A DNA stretch of 64,000 nucleotides, from NCBI GenBank assembly GCA_026120185.1, contig JANUWF010003367.1:3945228-4009227 (forward strand). Direction: 5' to 3'. Below the pieces are notes generated by a model. The model worked only from the letters and a program-made list of their open reading frames with translations. It had not been told where the DNA came from and did not search any database. This stretch comes from Voacanga thouarsii (Eukaryota > Streptophyta > Magnoliopsida > Gentianales > Apocynaceae). Shown here in pieces: positions 11,301-21,955 of this stretch (the first letter of the stretch is position 1; each line of letters starts with the position of its first letter). Both the position numbers and the translations under genes were made by a program.

Positions 11301-12004
11301 TTATTCTAAATCTTCTTGGATACGGACGTTAGGCAAAGGGCGAAGGGCTATCAGGGTGCTAGTTCAACTGCTACGTTTATGGTGCGTTATATTATTTTTA
11401 CACTTCGTCTTATTTATTTATTTATTTTAAGTAACTTTAATAACGAATTATTATCAAATTCTAACTTTGCTACACTTGTTGCTAAGGAGGATTTTATTTG
11501 TTTGAATATTTCTATCGCATCTAAAGTTATACCGAATGCTGACATGAGATCGCGTGATGCAATTTTGCAGATCAAATACACAGGCGCTCGGACATTGACC
11601 GCCGTTGAGATTGACTCTACCAGAGTAGATGTTCGTCCTCTGCTGGATCCTGACATACCAGCTTGCCCCGAGCAACCAGCACGTAAAGGGCCTCGAGCAC
11701 GGGTCGAAGGTCGATTAATTCCAGGACAGTGCCGAGGTGAGAGATAGCAACATGACATTCGCGGCGTAGCGGCAGATCAAGAACCAGTTCAGCCGAAGAG
11801 AGATGTGCCGGTGCTATTACTACCCCCATCACAGTCGTGCACGGAGACTTAGATTGCACCGTCCACTTCTCGGTGGGAGTTCGAGGCGGTATCATCAAGA
11901 CAGGACATGATGGATGCACAGATGCCAGATCGCTTGATGTTCGATGCTAATTGCCTATCTCCAATCTCTGAAGATGCTGCAGACCATGAGCTGGATTTGG
12001 CTAC
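11301..12004 (+). other. Unrecognised open region, left part
   Basis: The longest frame is 11316-11747 (+, 143 codons), beginning MDTDVRQRAKGYQGASSTAT and ending with an Arg/Pro-rich stretch (ARKGPRARVEGRL). Base composition is less AT-rich than the surroundings from 11560 on, as expected of former coding DNA. GTGCG near 11381 could be a splice donor. I do not recognise the protein. The overlapping - frames (11414-11919) are no more convincing. The region continues at 13793 beyond the inserted solo LTR. It may be a host gene fragment or part of an unidentified transposon. Confidence 0.35.
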
Positions 12005-13787
12005 TGAAGACTTAAAGAAAGGGGAAAAGCAAACAAAGCACGCAGCGGAAGCAAAAAATTAAAGAAAACTGAAGAATAGGAAACAACTCGAACAGAACCG
12101 GCACCGATTCTGGCGGCCTAATCGGTGCCGGTCACACTCTGGCGAGACTCCGAGGAGAAAAATGTCTAAACTTTTCTTCTTGTTCTCAAAGTTGGCTGTG
12201 TTGGAATGTGTGGAACCGAGGTAGGTGCGCTGATGGAAACCTCTGGTGAGATTCCTGCAAGCCTCCTACTCCGTCTGTGCATGTAGGTGAATGCATATCT
12301 CTCGATCTTCCTAATCCTGTTTAGTGAACAATTTACAGGGTTAAGGAATTTTCTGAGAGAGAGAGGAGGCGTCTATTTTTTCCACCAGAGAAGAAGCAAT
12401 AAAAAAAAACGTATTTCTCTATTCTCTTGTTTAACCTAAATAAAAATCCTAGGTTAAATTGAATTGGCCCAATGGACTCTTAGTTTAGCCTTTTGGACTA
12501 AATTAATTATTCTTATTAGAACCAAATAAATTGCCCAATAAATAATTAATTTTTCAACCCAAATAAACTAGTCTAATTAACAAGCACATATTAGTTTAGT
12601 CCCAAGTCAATCTTTAATTATTCAAATTGGGCCAAAACCCTGAACAATTAATTAACCCACCAAACTAATTTAATTAATTCTCTCTCTCTATGGACCTTTA
12701 TTTTATTCTAGCTTAATAATTAAATCAGATTACTTAAATAAAATAAATTTCATTTAATTTAATTTAAGACCAATTCCTTTACTTGTATTTAATTAGGACT
12801 CACGGTCTATACTGTGGACCAAAAGACACACCACCTTGGCTACTAAAATAACCAAAATACCCTTACCATATAAATAGTTGTATTTTGCATTTTAAATATT
12901 TCCTAATATCACTATAAGGAAATATTGACCCCAAGGACATGCTGCATTAGCAAAGTCTCCAATTTACAAGTGTAATGATTAAAATACCCTTATATACATC
13001 ACCGTACATTTAAAGAAGAAGAAATATACTAACACCTCTCTAAATGACATCTACCATCCTTAGGCTTCTAGTCCAATGATCCACGACTTCCTGGATTGTA
13101 CCCGCTTTCCAAGAGAGCTACCCTAAAGCAAACATCCAAGTCATGTTTCCCAGGGTCCTAGATATTTAGATCATTTAGACAACCACAAGAGGCGATATAG
13201 TATAGAAACTATCTTGTACAAGTCTATCTTAACTAACTAGTCACACATGCCCAACATGTAAGTATATTGGCTCTACGATAGAACCTCAACTATAGTATAT
13301 CAAAGTACATACTTCCAACTTCGTCAAACCACCAACTCATACTCAAAGTCGTAGAGTACTAGTCCACGCTATAGCATAGTAGTCTAGGTTTCTACCATAT
13401 AGCACTTTTAGAAATCACTACTACAGGTCATGTTCTACGTATTCGAAATACGCTTATGTCATGAAGTGAGTGGACTACTCACTGGCTAAAAGTAAGTCAT
13501 TCCCCATTTGGAATTCATAACATAATAACCTAGACATTATGAGATTCTCATTCTCGTCAATTGGTTAAGAACGAATGTTTATGTGTTAAGTAACCCGTGA
13601 TCCATACCTTACTGTGAAAGACCACCATTCACATGGACCACTTACTTAAACACAATGAGTCTTTTTCAAACATAATTGTGCACAAATAAAATGTAAATTT
13701 ACAAACAATTTCTGAAAATAAATTCTTTTATTAAAACATTCGATATTTACATCAAAAACCTAATCTAAGAGGGCATATTTCCCAACA
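12005..13787 (-). mobile_element. Solo LTR, Copia family (LTR copy B)
   Basis: Read on the - strand, this begins TGTTGGGAAATATGCCC at 13787 and ends at 12005. It is flanked by the identical 5-bp target duplication GCTAC (12000-12004 and 13788-13792). It is co-linear with the LTRs of the element at 14525-24075, for example in GAAATACGCTTATGTCATGA near 13445. No internal region or second LTR adjoins it, so it is a solo LTR left by LTR-LTR recombination. Confidence 0.93.
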
Positions 13788-13792
13788 GCTAC

Positions 13793-14128
13793 ACAGGGTC
13801 CGGAGGGAATGACACAGGATACTACCGTGGACTTGTCACTGAAGTTGAGCGTAGAGCAGATTTTGCTTAGCTTGACCTCGACGGCGACGGCGCGATTATC
13901 ATCTTGAGCCATTTAAGGAGTCGGCGACAGAAACTAATTGCCCTTGGCGAACTATTAGGCCTAAACGTTGCGGGATCTAGATGGGTTTTTTTTTATCTAC
14001 CTTTATTTTGCAATATGGTTGTCAGTACTGACTTTTTGTATTTTTATGTATATCTTTATTTTCGATTATTAGGCCTAGATGTATTTAACATTTATTTGAT
14101 TTTGTGACTGATAACTATAAAAAAAAAA
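13793..14128 (+). other. Unrecognised open region, right part
   Basis: This continues the region at 11301-12004 after the solo LTR. It includes the frame 13904-14107 (+), beginning MSHLRSRRQKLIALGELLGL and becoming hydrophobic (FFYLPLFCNMVVSTDFLYFY), which may be chance AT-rich sequence. No known domain was recognised. Confidence 0.3.
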
Positions 14129-14293
14129 TTGTCAAAGGTAATCGTGAGCAATAAGGAATCTCTCCGGCTGCTAAAAAATATTTAAGCTAAGCTAAAAAAT
14201 ATTTGACAGTTCTTATTCAAAATATGCGTTGTTCAACTTTAACAGTTTTTTACTGCTAAAGAGATTCCTTATTGCTCACGACTACCTTTGGCA
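14129..14293. mobile_element. Small fold-back element (MITE-like)
   Basis: Two arms form a long imperfect inverted repeat around a centre of about 70 bases. The left arm at 14131 starts GTCAAAGGTAATCGTGAGCA. The right arm ends at 14292 and its complement reads GCCAAAGGTAGTCGTGAGCA. Both arms continue through AATAAGGAATCTCT. There is no coding frame. It abuts the left end of the MULE and could be part of its terminus rather than a separate insertion. Confidence 0.5.
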
Positions 14294-14519
14294 AATACAA
14301 CAAATAACTCATTTTATTAATGCGTTCTAAGTAGGACGCATTTCACGAATTTATCCTTTAACAATTTTCTCTACATTTGAAACATTTATTTATTAGTAAT
14401 CTTTAAGGCCTCGATCACCTTTCTCTACGGCATACAAAAAAATAGGATACAAGTATCGGACTACCATTTGATGGATAAAGTCAGATAGATGACGCAGTTT
14501 TGTATTGCGTCCTCATGTT

Positions 14520-14524
14520 ATGAC
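14520..14524. repeat. Target site duplication, left (ATGAC)
   Basis: ATGAC here and at 24076-24080 flanks the complete Copia element. The exact 5-bp match fixes both ends of the insertion. Confidence 0.92.
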
Positions 14525-16647
14525 TGAACGATTGAACATAACAGAGCATGCAACCTTCAGTGAATAAAAATGGAAGAACATGGCATATATCAGAGTATTG
14601 GCATAGCACGGTGGGATAAAAACATACCTGTTGGAGCCTTTAAAACTTGAAGAACATGGTTGAATGATTTGAAGCCGAAACTGACTTCTTCCTCTCCAAC
14701 GTCCGAGTGCATCTCCGAGTGAAGCTTCCTTTCTTCCATCTCCAGTTCTTTTTCTCCTCCGGTGGAATGCTAAGCTTTTTAATTCACGAAATATGACCAC
14801 TGCCTAAATCCAGTTGGTGAGCACACAATTTTGGAAGAGAAAATGAAGATCACTCAGATGTCTTTCACACTTTTCACTGCTTTTTCCTTCACTGCCTCGA
14901 TTGGCATTTATAGGCACTCGGCTTCATGAACTAAACCCGAAGCCGTGAAAACCAAGAGACACAAATGTCTTCTGGTTGGCTTCCTTTGGTTTCAAAACCA
15001 AAAGCCGGAAGAAGGAAAATCAAGGGACACGAGAGAGACAGAGAGCCAAGAGACATCCGGAAAATATATTTCTATTTTTCCCTTTTCTTTTATTTTATTT
15101 TTTCTCACAGAAAGTCAAGAGTCATGAAACCAAAAATAATTAGTTTGATAAAAATAATATTCCCGGGATTTTATACCCGAATATTATAAACAAAATAAAT
15201 TTCAAGCTTCACTCCAAACTCTTCTAAGCTGTATCAGAAAAAATCCTATGGTCCAGGCTATTGGGCCATAATAATATTTATTATTTTCCTTGGACCCGAA
15301 AATTCCAAAATAATAAACATTAATTATTTTTCTTGGGATTAAATAAATAACTCAATAAATAATTAATGGACCCAAATGAACCAAAAAATAATTAAACATT
15401 AATTATTTATTTCTTGGGATTTAATTAAATAAATAACCCAATAAATAATTAAGTAATAATTATTTTCCTCTAGTTTAAGTCCCGGTTAATTTTCTAATTA
15501 TTCAAACTGGACCCAGGTCCTGAATAATTAATTAACCAATTAAACCAGATAATAAATTTCTCTCTATTTATTTTATTCCAATCCAATAATAAATTAGACT
15601 TCCCGAATAAAATAAAACTCTCTCAACTGAGATCATTTTCTCAACCCAAAAATTAATTAGGACTTACGGGTTATTCTGAGGACCAAAAAGACACATCGTC
15701 TTGGCTACTAAAATGACCAAAATACCCATACTATATAAATAGATGTATTTTATATTTTAAATATTTCCTAATATCACCATAAGGAAATATTGCCCCCAAG
15801 GACAATGTTGCATTAGCAGAGCCTTCGACCTACAAGTGAAATGACTAAAATACCCCTCTACACATCGCCGTACATTTAGAGAGGAAGAGGTGTACTAACA
15901 CCTCTCTAAATGACATCTACCATCCTTAGGCTTCTAGTCCAATGATCCACGACTTCCTGGAGTGTTTCCGCTTTCCAAGGGAGCTACCCTTAAGCAAACA
16001 TCCAAGTCACGTTTCCTAGGTTAGATCATCCGGACAACCACAATGGGCGATATAGTGTAGAAACTATCTTGTACAAGTCTGTCTTAACTAACTAGTCACA
16101 CATACCCAACATACAAGTATATTAGCCCTTCGATAGAACCTCAACTATAGTATATCAAAGCATATGCTTCCAGCTTCGCCAGACTACCAACCCATACTCA
16201 AGTCATAGAGTACTAGTCCACGTTGTAGCGGTAGTAGACTAGATTTCTACCATATAGTACTTTTAAGAAACCACTACTACGAGTCATGTTCTACGTATTC
16301 GAAATACGCTTATGTCATGAAGTGAGTGGACTACTCACTGGATAAAGGTAAGCCATTCCCCATTTGGAATTCATAACATAATAACCTAAACATGATGAGA
16401 TTCCCATTCTCATCAATCGGTCAAGAACAACTGTTTATGTGTTTAAATAACCCATGATCCATACCTTACTGTGAAAGACCTCCATTCACATGGATCACTT
16501 ATTTACACACAATGGGTCTGTTCCAAACGAAATTGTACACAAATAAAGAAAATTATTTCACAAATAAATTCCGACAAAGAAATTCTTTTATTAACATATT
16601 CGATATTTTCATCAGAAAAACTAGTCTAAGAGGGCATATTCCCAACA
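14525..16647 (-). repeat. 3' LTR of element C
   Basis: On the - strand it runs from TGTTGGGAATATGCCC at 16647 to ...TTCA at 14525. Compared with the 5' LTR it has roughly 30-35 differences. Several are clustered in the first 600 plus-strand bases at CCAG-type words (for example CGTCCGAGTG against CGTCCAGTG). Confidence 0.93.
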
Positions 16648-16660
16648 ATCTCCCACTTGC
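16648..16660 (-). other. Polypurine tract of element C
   Basis: Read on the - strand, AAGTGGGAGATTG adjoins the 3' LTR. It matches the tract at 389-401 of the left-edge element. Confidence 0.75.
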
Positions 16661-16689
16661 ACTCTAAGACTAGGTAAGTCCTTAGGTGC

Positions 16690-17860
16690 CCACCCCAATG
16701 GCATCTAAGTGTCTTTTGAAGACTCTCTCAACCAAAGGCTTGGTGAATGGATCTGCTAGATTGTTCACAGAGGCAATCTGTACCATCACGACTTCCCGTC
16801 TCTAGAAATCTCAGACTAGGTGGTACTACCTCACTATATGCTTTCCCTCTTTGTGGTTCTATGGTTCCTTTGAGGTACTTGAGGATATACTTTACAGCAT
16901 GCTAATGAACCTCCCCAAGGTTTGACTGATACCTGCTAACTAATCCTACGTCAAAGCAGATATCTGGCCTAGCACACAACATGGCATACATGAGACTTCC
17001 CACAGCCGAAGCGTAGGGAATCCTACTCATCCTGTCCTTTTCTTCTTGAGACTTAGGACAGTCCCTTGAAGAAAGAGACAACCCATATCCGCAAGAGACC
17101 GGAGCTCTCTTGCATGAGTCCATGCTTGTACTTAGCCGACATCTTGTCAATGTATGCAACTTGGGATAATCCTAACATTCTCTGCTTCCTATTTCTAAGA
17201 AGTCTAATCCTGAGAATGTAGTTGGCTACTCCCAAGTCCTTCATACTACCTTGACTAGATAGCTAAACCTTTGTAGATAACAATGACCCTACATCATTTT
17301 CAATGAGTAGAATATCATCCACACACATGTAAGACAAGAAAAACCACATTAAACCCCTCAAGCTTTTTGTACACGTATGATTCATCCTCGTTTTGAATAA
17401 AATCATAAGACTTCACAGTCTCGTCAAAACAAATGTTCCACGCCCTTGATGCTTGCTTAAGTCCATAAATGGACTTCTTAAGCTTGCAAACCATATGTTC
17501 TTGGTCTTCAGCAATAAAACCTTCCGGTTGGGATATATAGATGTCTTCGCTAAGATGGTCATTCAAAAAATTGCCGTCTTGACATCCAATTGCCATATCT
17601 CGTAGTCATAGTGACATACGATGGCAAAGAGGATACGGATAGATTTACGCATGGCTACCAGGGAAAAGGTGTTCTCATCGATCCCTTCTTTTTGAATATA
17701 CCCTTTTACCAAGCCTAGCTATGAAGGTTTTCACCTTCCCATCCAGTCCCCTCTTCTTCTTGTACACCCACTTACACCTAATGAGTTTTATCTCTTCAGG
17801 TGAAGTTACAAGATCCCAACCTTGATTGAAGTACATAGACTCAATCTCAGCTTTCATTGC
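16690..17860 (-). pseudogene. Reverse transcriptase with RNase H remnant (element C)
   Basis: The region reads on the - strand in several frames. It starts with ESMYFNQGWDLV and IRCKWVYKKKRGLDGKVKTF (17675-17857), then QPEGFIAEDQEHMVCKLKKS and IYGLKQASRAWN (17315-17596). The active-site region near 17300-17340 keeps VDD within MCVDDILLIEND, though the Tyr expected before VDD is displaced and the frame shifts here. MKDLG and the LGLSQVAYIDKM segment follow (17053-17244), then YASAVGSLMYAMLCARPDI (about 16902-17050). After a junction near 16860-16885 comes only the end of RNase H (NNLADPFTK near 16750). The catalytic core of RNase H is missing at the same junction as in the element at 1-354. 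This copy cannot make a working enzyme. Confidence 0.88.
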
Positions 17861-18168
17861 TTTATGCCATAGATTTACATCGACATCAACAATTGCCTCT
17901 TCGTATCTAGTGGGGTCTTGTTCCGATGGTCAGAGACCAGCTCAAAAGCTTCTCTATTCCATCTATCTAGAACTCTAGACACTCTCCCACTGCGACAAGG
18001 CACCATGTGTACAGGCTCTTGAGGTTGTGCCTCTTCTTATTCCATAATCGGATCAGAAGAAGTTGCTTCCAAAAATAACTTCTCCTTGAGTTCCAACCTA
18101 GTTGAACCTTTTATGGAAATACTTTGATCATCCTCTAAGTATCTAGCATTGGTACTACCCAGTACTTT

Positions 18169-18990
18169 CTACTCCTTAGGATGATAGAAGTAACATCCCT
18201 TTGTTTCTTTTGGATACCCAACAAAATAGCATAATTCTGATATTGGTTCCACCTTGTCTTCCTTGATCAGTACATAAGCTGGACAACTCCACATTCTGAG
18301 GTGATTCAAACTTGGCTTACGCCCAGTCCACATCTCATAAGGAGTCCTAGGTACTGATATGGAAAGTACCAAGTTCAGAATGTATGCCGCTGTTTCTAGG
18401 ACATATCTCCAAAAAGATACTGGAAGAGTAGCATGAAACATCATGCTTCTGACCATTTCTATCAATATCATGTTCCTTCTCTCAGCTACTCCGTTCTGTT
18501 GGGGTGTCCTCAGCACAGAGAGTTGAGATACAATCCCATAATGTACCATGTAGTCCTTCAATTCACCTAGGAGGTACTCTCCATCACGATCCGATCGTAA
18601 GGTCTTGATTAATTTACCTGTCCAACGCTCCGCTTCAGTCTTAAACTCCTTGAATTTGTCAAAAGAGTCAGACTCGCGTCTCATCAGGTAAACATAACAA
18701 AACCTTGTACAATCATCCTTGAAAATGATGAAGAACTCAAAAACACATCTAGCTGGTGTAGACAGGGGACCACACACATCAGTGTAAACAAGACTCAGTA
18801 CTTCCTTGACCCTATCCGTCTTAGGGATAAAAGACCTTTTTGTCATCTTTCCCATTAGGCTAGATTCACACTGAGACCAAATTTTCAATCTCAATGTGCC
18901 CAAAGGCCCATCATGGATTAGCCTCTGAATCCTGGTTGAGTTAATGCGACCCAACCACAGATGTCAAAGATATGAGTCATTGATATTGGT
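18169..18990 (-). pseudogene. Integrase (element C)
   Basis: The longest surviving frame of the element (261 codons on the - strand, 18169-18954). It carries the retroviral-type integrase core: VYTDVCGPLSTPA with the first catalytic Asp, LRSDRDGEYL with the second, and TPQQNGVAERRN with the catalytic Glu. HLRMWSCPAYV and CYFVGYP follow. The zinc-binding N-terminal part is only partly present upstream (HLWLGRINSTRIQRL). All three catalytic residues appear intact, but the frame is isolated from gag and reverse transcriptase by stops and frameshifts. Confidence 0.9.
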
Positions 18991-19339
18991 CTTTCTCTTC
19001 TTAGTTAAATGTTCAAATTGAGCGTTATTTGATTGATTGTTAATAGGGTTTAAATAGAATAGATTTCCATACATGTGCCCAGTACATAATATTTCTCCAT
19101 TTCTACTGATAGAAATACCAGAATGGAAATCTTCAGAATATCTTTGATTTATAAGTTTCGCAACTAAAATCAAATTCTAACAAAAACCAGGTACATATAA
19201 AATATCTATTAAAACCACTTTATTATTACAATCAAAACAAGATCCAGTTCTCCCACTGCAAGGGCCCAGACTTGTGCTCCATTTCCACACGTAATCCATG
19301 TTCACCCTTCTTGAGTCTTCTTATCTTTCTAAACCCCTG

Positions 19340-19415
19340 GAAGGAGTTACAGATATGATCAGTGGCTCCTGAATCAACAATCCAAGTGGAAGTTAATTCA
19401 ACCATTGATATAGAC
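19340..19415 (-). pseudogene. Aspartic protease remnant (element C)
   Basis: A - strand frame here reads STWIVDSGATDHICNS, the catalytic D-S-G-A motif of Copia protease at about 19352-19375. The surrounding frame is broken, and the gag zinc knuckle that normally precedes it is truncated near KGKCF at about 19460. Confidence 0.7.
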
Positions 19416-19485
19416 TTTAGATAGAGAACATTACAGGTGGGGTTTTCCTATATATGAAGCACTTGCCCTTTGCTTTGTCTTTGGG

Positions 19486-20179
19486 CTAGGTCTTGGGCTG
19501 GGCTACTGCATTTTCCTTCTTCCTTTTGAACTTTCTGGGCTTAGATTCAGTTCTTGAGGAAGAAGCCTTAGCAATCATGGCCATTGAATGTGGCTTCATG
19601 ACCTTCTCTGCCATCTGAAGTTCCTTCATCAACTCTGTCAAACTCATATTGTAATTTAGTTTGAATTGAGTAAAGGAATCCAGTAGAGATTTGAGAACCA
19701 TGTCTACTTGGCTCCCTGGTCAATGATAGCCCCTAAGATATCCGCCTCCTTGGAAAGTAGCAATCAAATTGAGCATATGCTCCCTGACTGATGCTCCCTC
19801 AGCCATCTTAGTATTTATTATAGTTTAAAGAACCTCCTGCCTTGTGGGCTGGCTCTTAATTGCGAATATAATGGCCAATGAATGACTAATTTTATACACA
19901 GAAGCTATGTGCTCGTATTTAGACTGGAGCACATCAGATATGGAGACAAGTATATAGCAACGTGCTATTTCATTAGCCTTCTTCCAGGCCTTCTCAGCCT
20001 CTCACTCTATTGTCGGTGGAACCATCCCCGATTACAGGGTAGGTCTCGTAAAGGACATACTTATACTCTACAGCTGTGAGTATTATATCCAGGTTCCTTT
20101 TCCAGTCTATATAGTTTGGTCCCGTTAACTTATTCTCACGAAGAATAACGGCCAAATGACTAAAAGAACCTCCCACCAT
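19486..20179 (-). pseudogene. Gag (element C)
   Basis: The gag start is placed at 20179, where MVGGSFSHLAVILRENKLTG opens a UBN2-type capsid region, followed by NYIDWKRNLDIILTAVEYKY. The C-terminal part survives at 19486-19701 (LLDSFTQFKLNYNMSLTELM, then a Lys/Arg-rich tail ending AQPKT). The two parts are separated by stops, including one after a TRQEVL motif. The CCHC zinc knuckle expected next is mostly missing. Confidence 0.8.
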
Positions 20180-21941
20180 TTCCAAAAAATCGAATAATAA
20201 AAGAAATGATTTAGTTTGTGAAAATAAATTTGTGCACAGAAATTTGGCTCTTAGGAAAACAGACATTGCTTCTTTGGAAGATTAATAGTTTCCTAAGCTA
20301 GGTGTAATAACCACCACAAATTAATTTCCCTTTTAGGTAATGATCTAGAGAATAACTCCATCGTGGGGATGGCCGTTTTCTCTCTATTTCCTATGAACAG
20401 TCCTCGCACTATTACCTCCAACGTGGGCTGGCCGATTATAGTACGTGTCCCGGGTCATTAATTACATCCTTCCAATAGATATAGATCCTTGTGGTATCCC
20501 CATCCTATACGGGTTCACTCCCAGGGTGACGCGAGGGGACTCACGATCTCTAATGAGGACCGTGATGGAAGCCGTGGGGCCGTTGGAACCCCTCTCCCAC
20601 TTAGTCTTTTAAAATAAAGCTTTCTGGAAAGATATCCTTTTGAAATTTCCATTAAGTTTTCCTTTAACTTAAAAATAAAATATCCAAGTCCATTAAAATC
20701 TCAATGCCAAGGATTATATCCTTTGAGAGAATTTATCCATGAACTAATTTTAAGTTAAAACTTAATGATTTCAAAAATTTTCCAATTAAAACTTTATTGA
20801 GACTTTGGTCTCTATTTTTACTTAACAAAACAATTTTCTTTAGCAAAATAAAATAAAATGGCTTTCTATTTTAACTTACAAAAATATCTAAATCCAATAT
20901 ATTTTCTACGCCAAGGATTAAATCATTTAAGAAAATATCCATGGATTAATTTTTGTTCTAGTTAAAATAACCATTCAATTTTTTTAAAGGAAAAATGTTT
21001 TCCTTGCATAAATATTCCCAAAGACTTTGATCTTTGAGAAACTGTGCACATGGGTACACAAAATAAATAGCATGCCAGAAAACAGTAAACGTTTTCATGC
21101 TTTTCTTTTTTTAAACCTATGTGCCCAAATAATATAATTAAACACATTAATTAATTAATTAATGATCTTGTTTAATCCTAAAATCCTTTACTAATATTTT
21201 TCATTCAAATATATTCCAAGAATATAAACTATTGCAAAAATATTAACTTCGCCTGGTATGGGACCCAAATTAAAATTTTGAAAAAAAAAAATTGACTGGC
21301 GGTCCACTGCACCGGTCGCACAGGATCCAGGCCCATTTAGCCTACGGTCCACCGAGGCAGCAGTGCACCGCGACCCGTGGATCAGCCCAGTGACCCGCGA
21401 ACCGGCCCGTTTTGTCTCATCGCACGACCCGCGCTTTAGCCCGTTTCCGCGCGACTGGGGCTCCTCTGACCCGCGCGCTAACCCGGAATTCAATTGCAAA
21501 ATTTGCAAATTGAATTCGGCTCAATTTCAGCAGGAAACGGCTCGGCTTAGAGGCTTAAATGGCTCGGCTCCTGTCACACGCACAGTGGCGGCTCGGCTAA
21601 ACGGCTCGGCTCCAGCGGTAGCTTAAGAAGAGTGTCTTCTTCTCCAGAATGAGTTTTCTGCGCAATTCTTCTGCGATTTTTTCCGGGGTTTCTTCCAATG
21701 GCTTCTTTGGACATTTTTCATCACAAAATCTCATCCAAAACAAAACCACAACCGCCTATACCCATTTAAATTGGGTTTACACGATCAAATCCACTAAACC
21801 AAATTTCACAGAATGCACTGTGAAAATTTGCAGACAACTATTCCCATACCATAAACAGCGAAGGATCACATGTTTAAGCTCCAAACAATGTTCTTCTCCA
21901 TTTTTATTAACTAACATGCTCCCTAAGTCAATCAAATTCAT
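20180..21941 (-). other. Long untranslated leader of element C
   Basis: About 1.76 kb separates the primer binding site from gag. It contains a GC-rich segment at about 21290-21625 with repeated GCCGAGCC and GCGCGGGTC words (- strand). A near-perfect palindrome at 21485-21517 has GAATTCAATT arms. A region at 20330-20600 repeats the word CAACGTGGG/CATCGTGGGG. ORFs here (21191-21626) come from the GC-rich stretch and lack motifs. Long structured leaders are common in Copia elements. Confidence 0.55.
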
Positions 21942-21953
21942 GCTCTGATACCA
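21942..21953 (-). other. Primer binding site of element C (initiator tRNA-Met)
   Basis: Read on the - strand the sequence is TGGTATCAGAGC, the usual plant Copia primer binding site complementary to the 3' end of initiator methionine tRNA. It begins two bases inside the 5' LTR. Confidence 0.92.
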
Positions 21954-21955
21954 CT

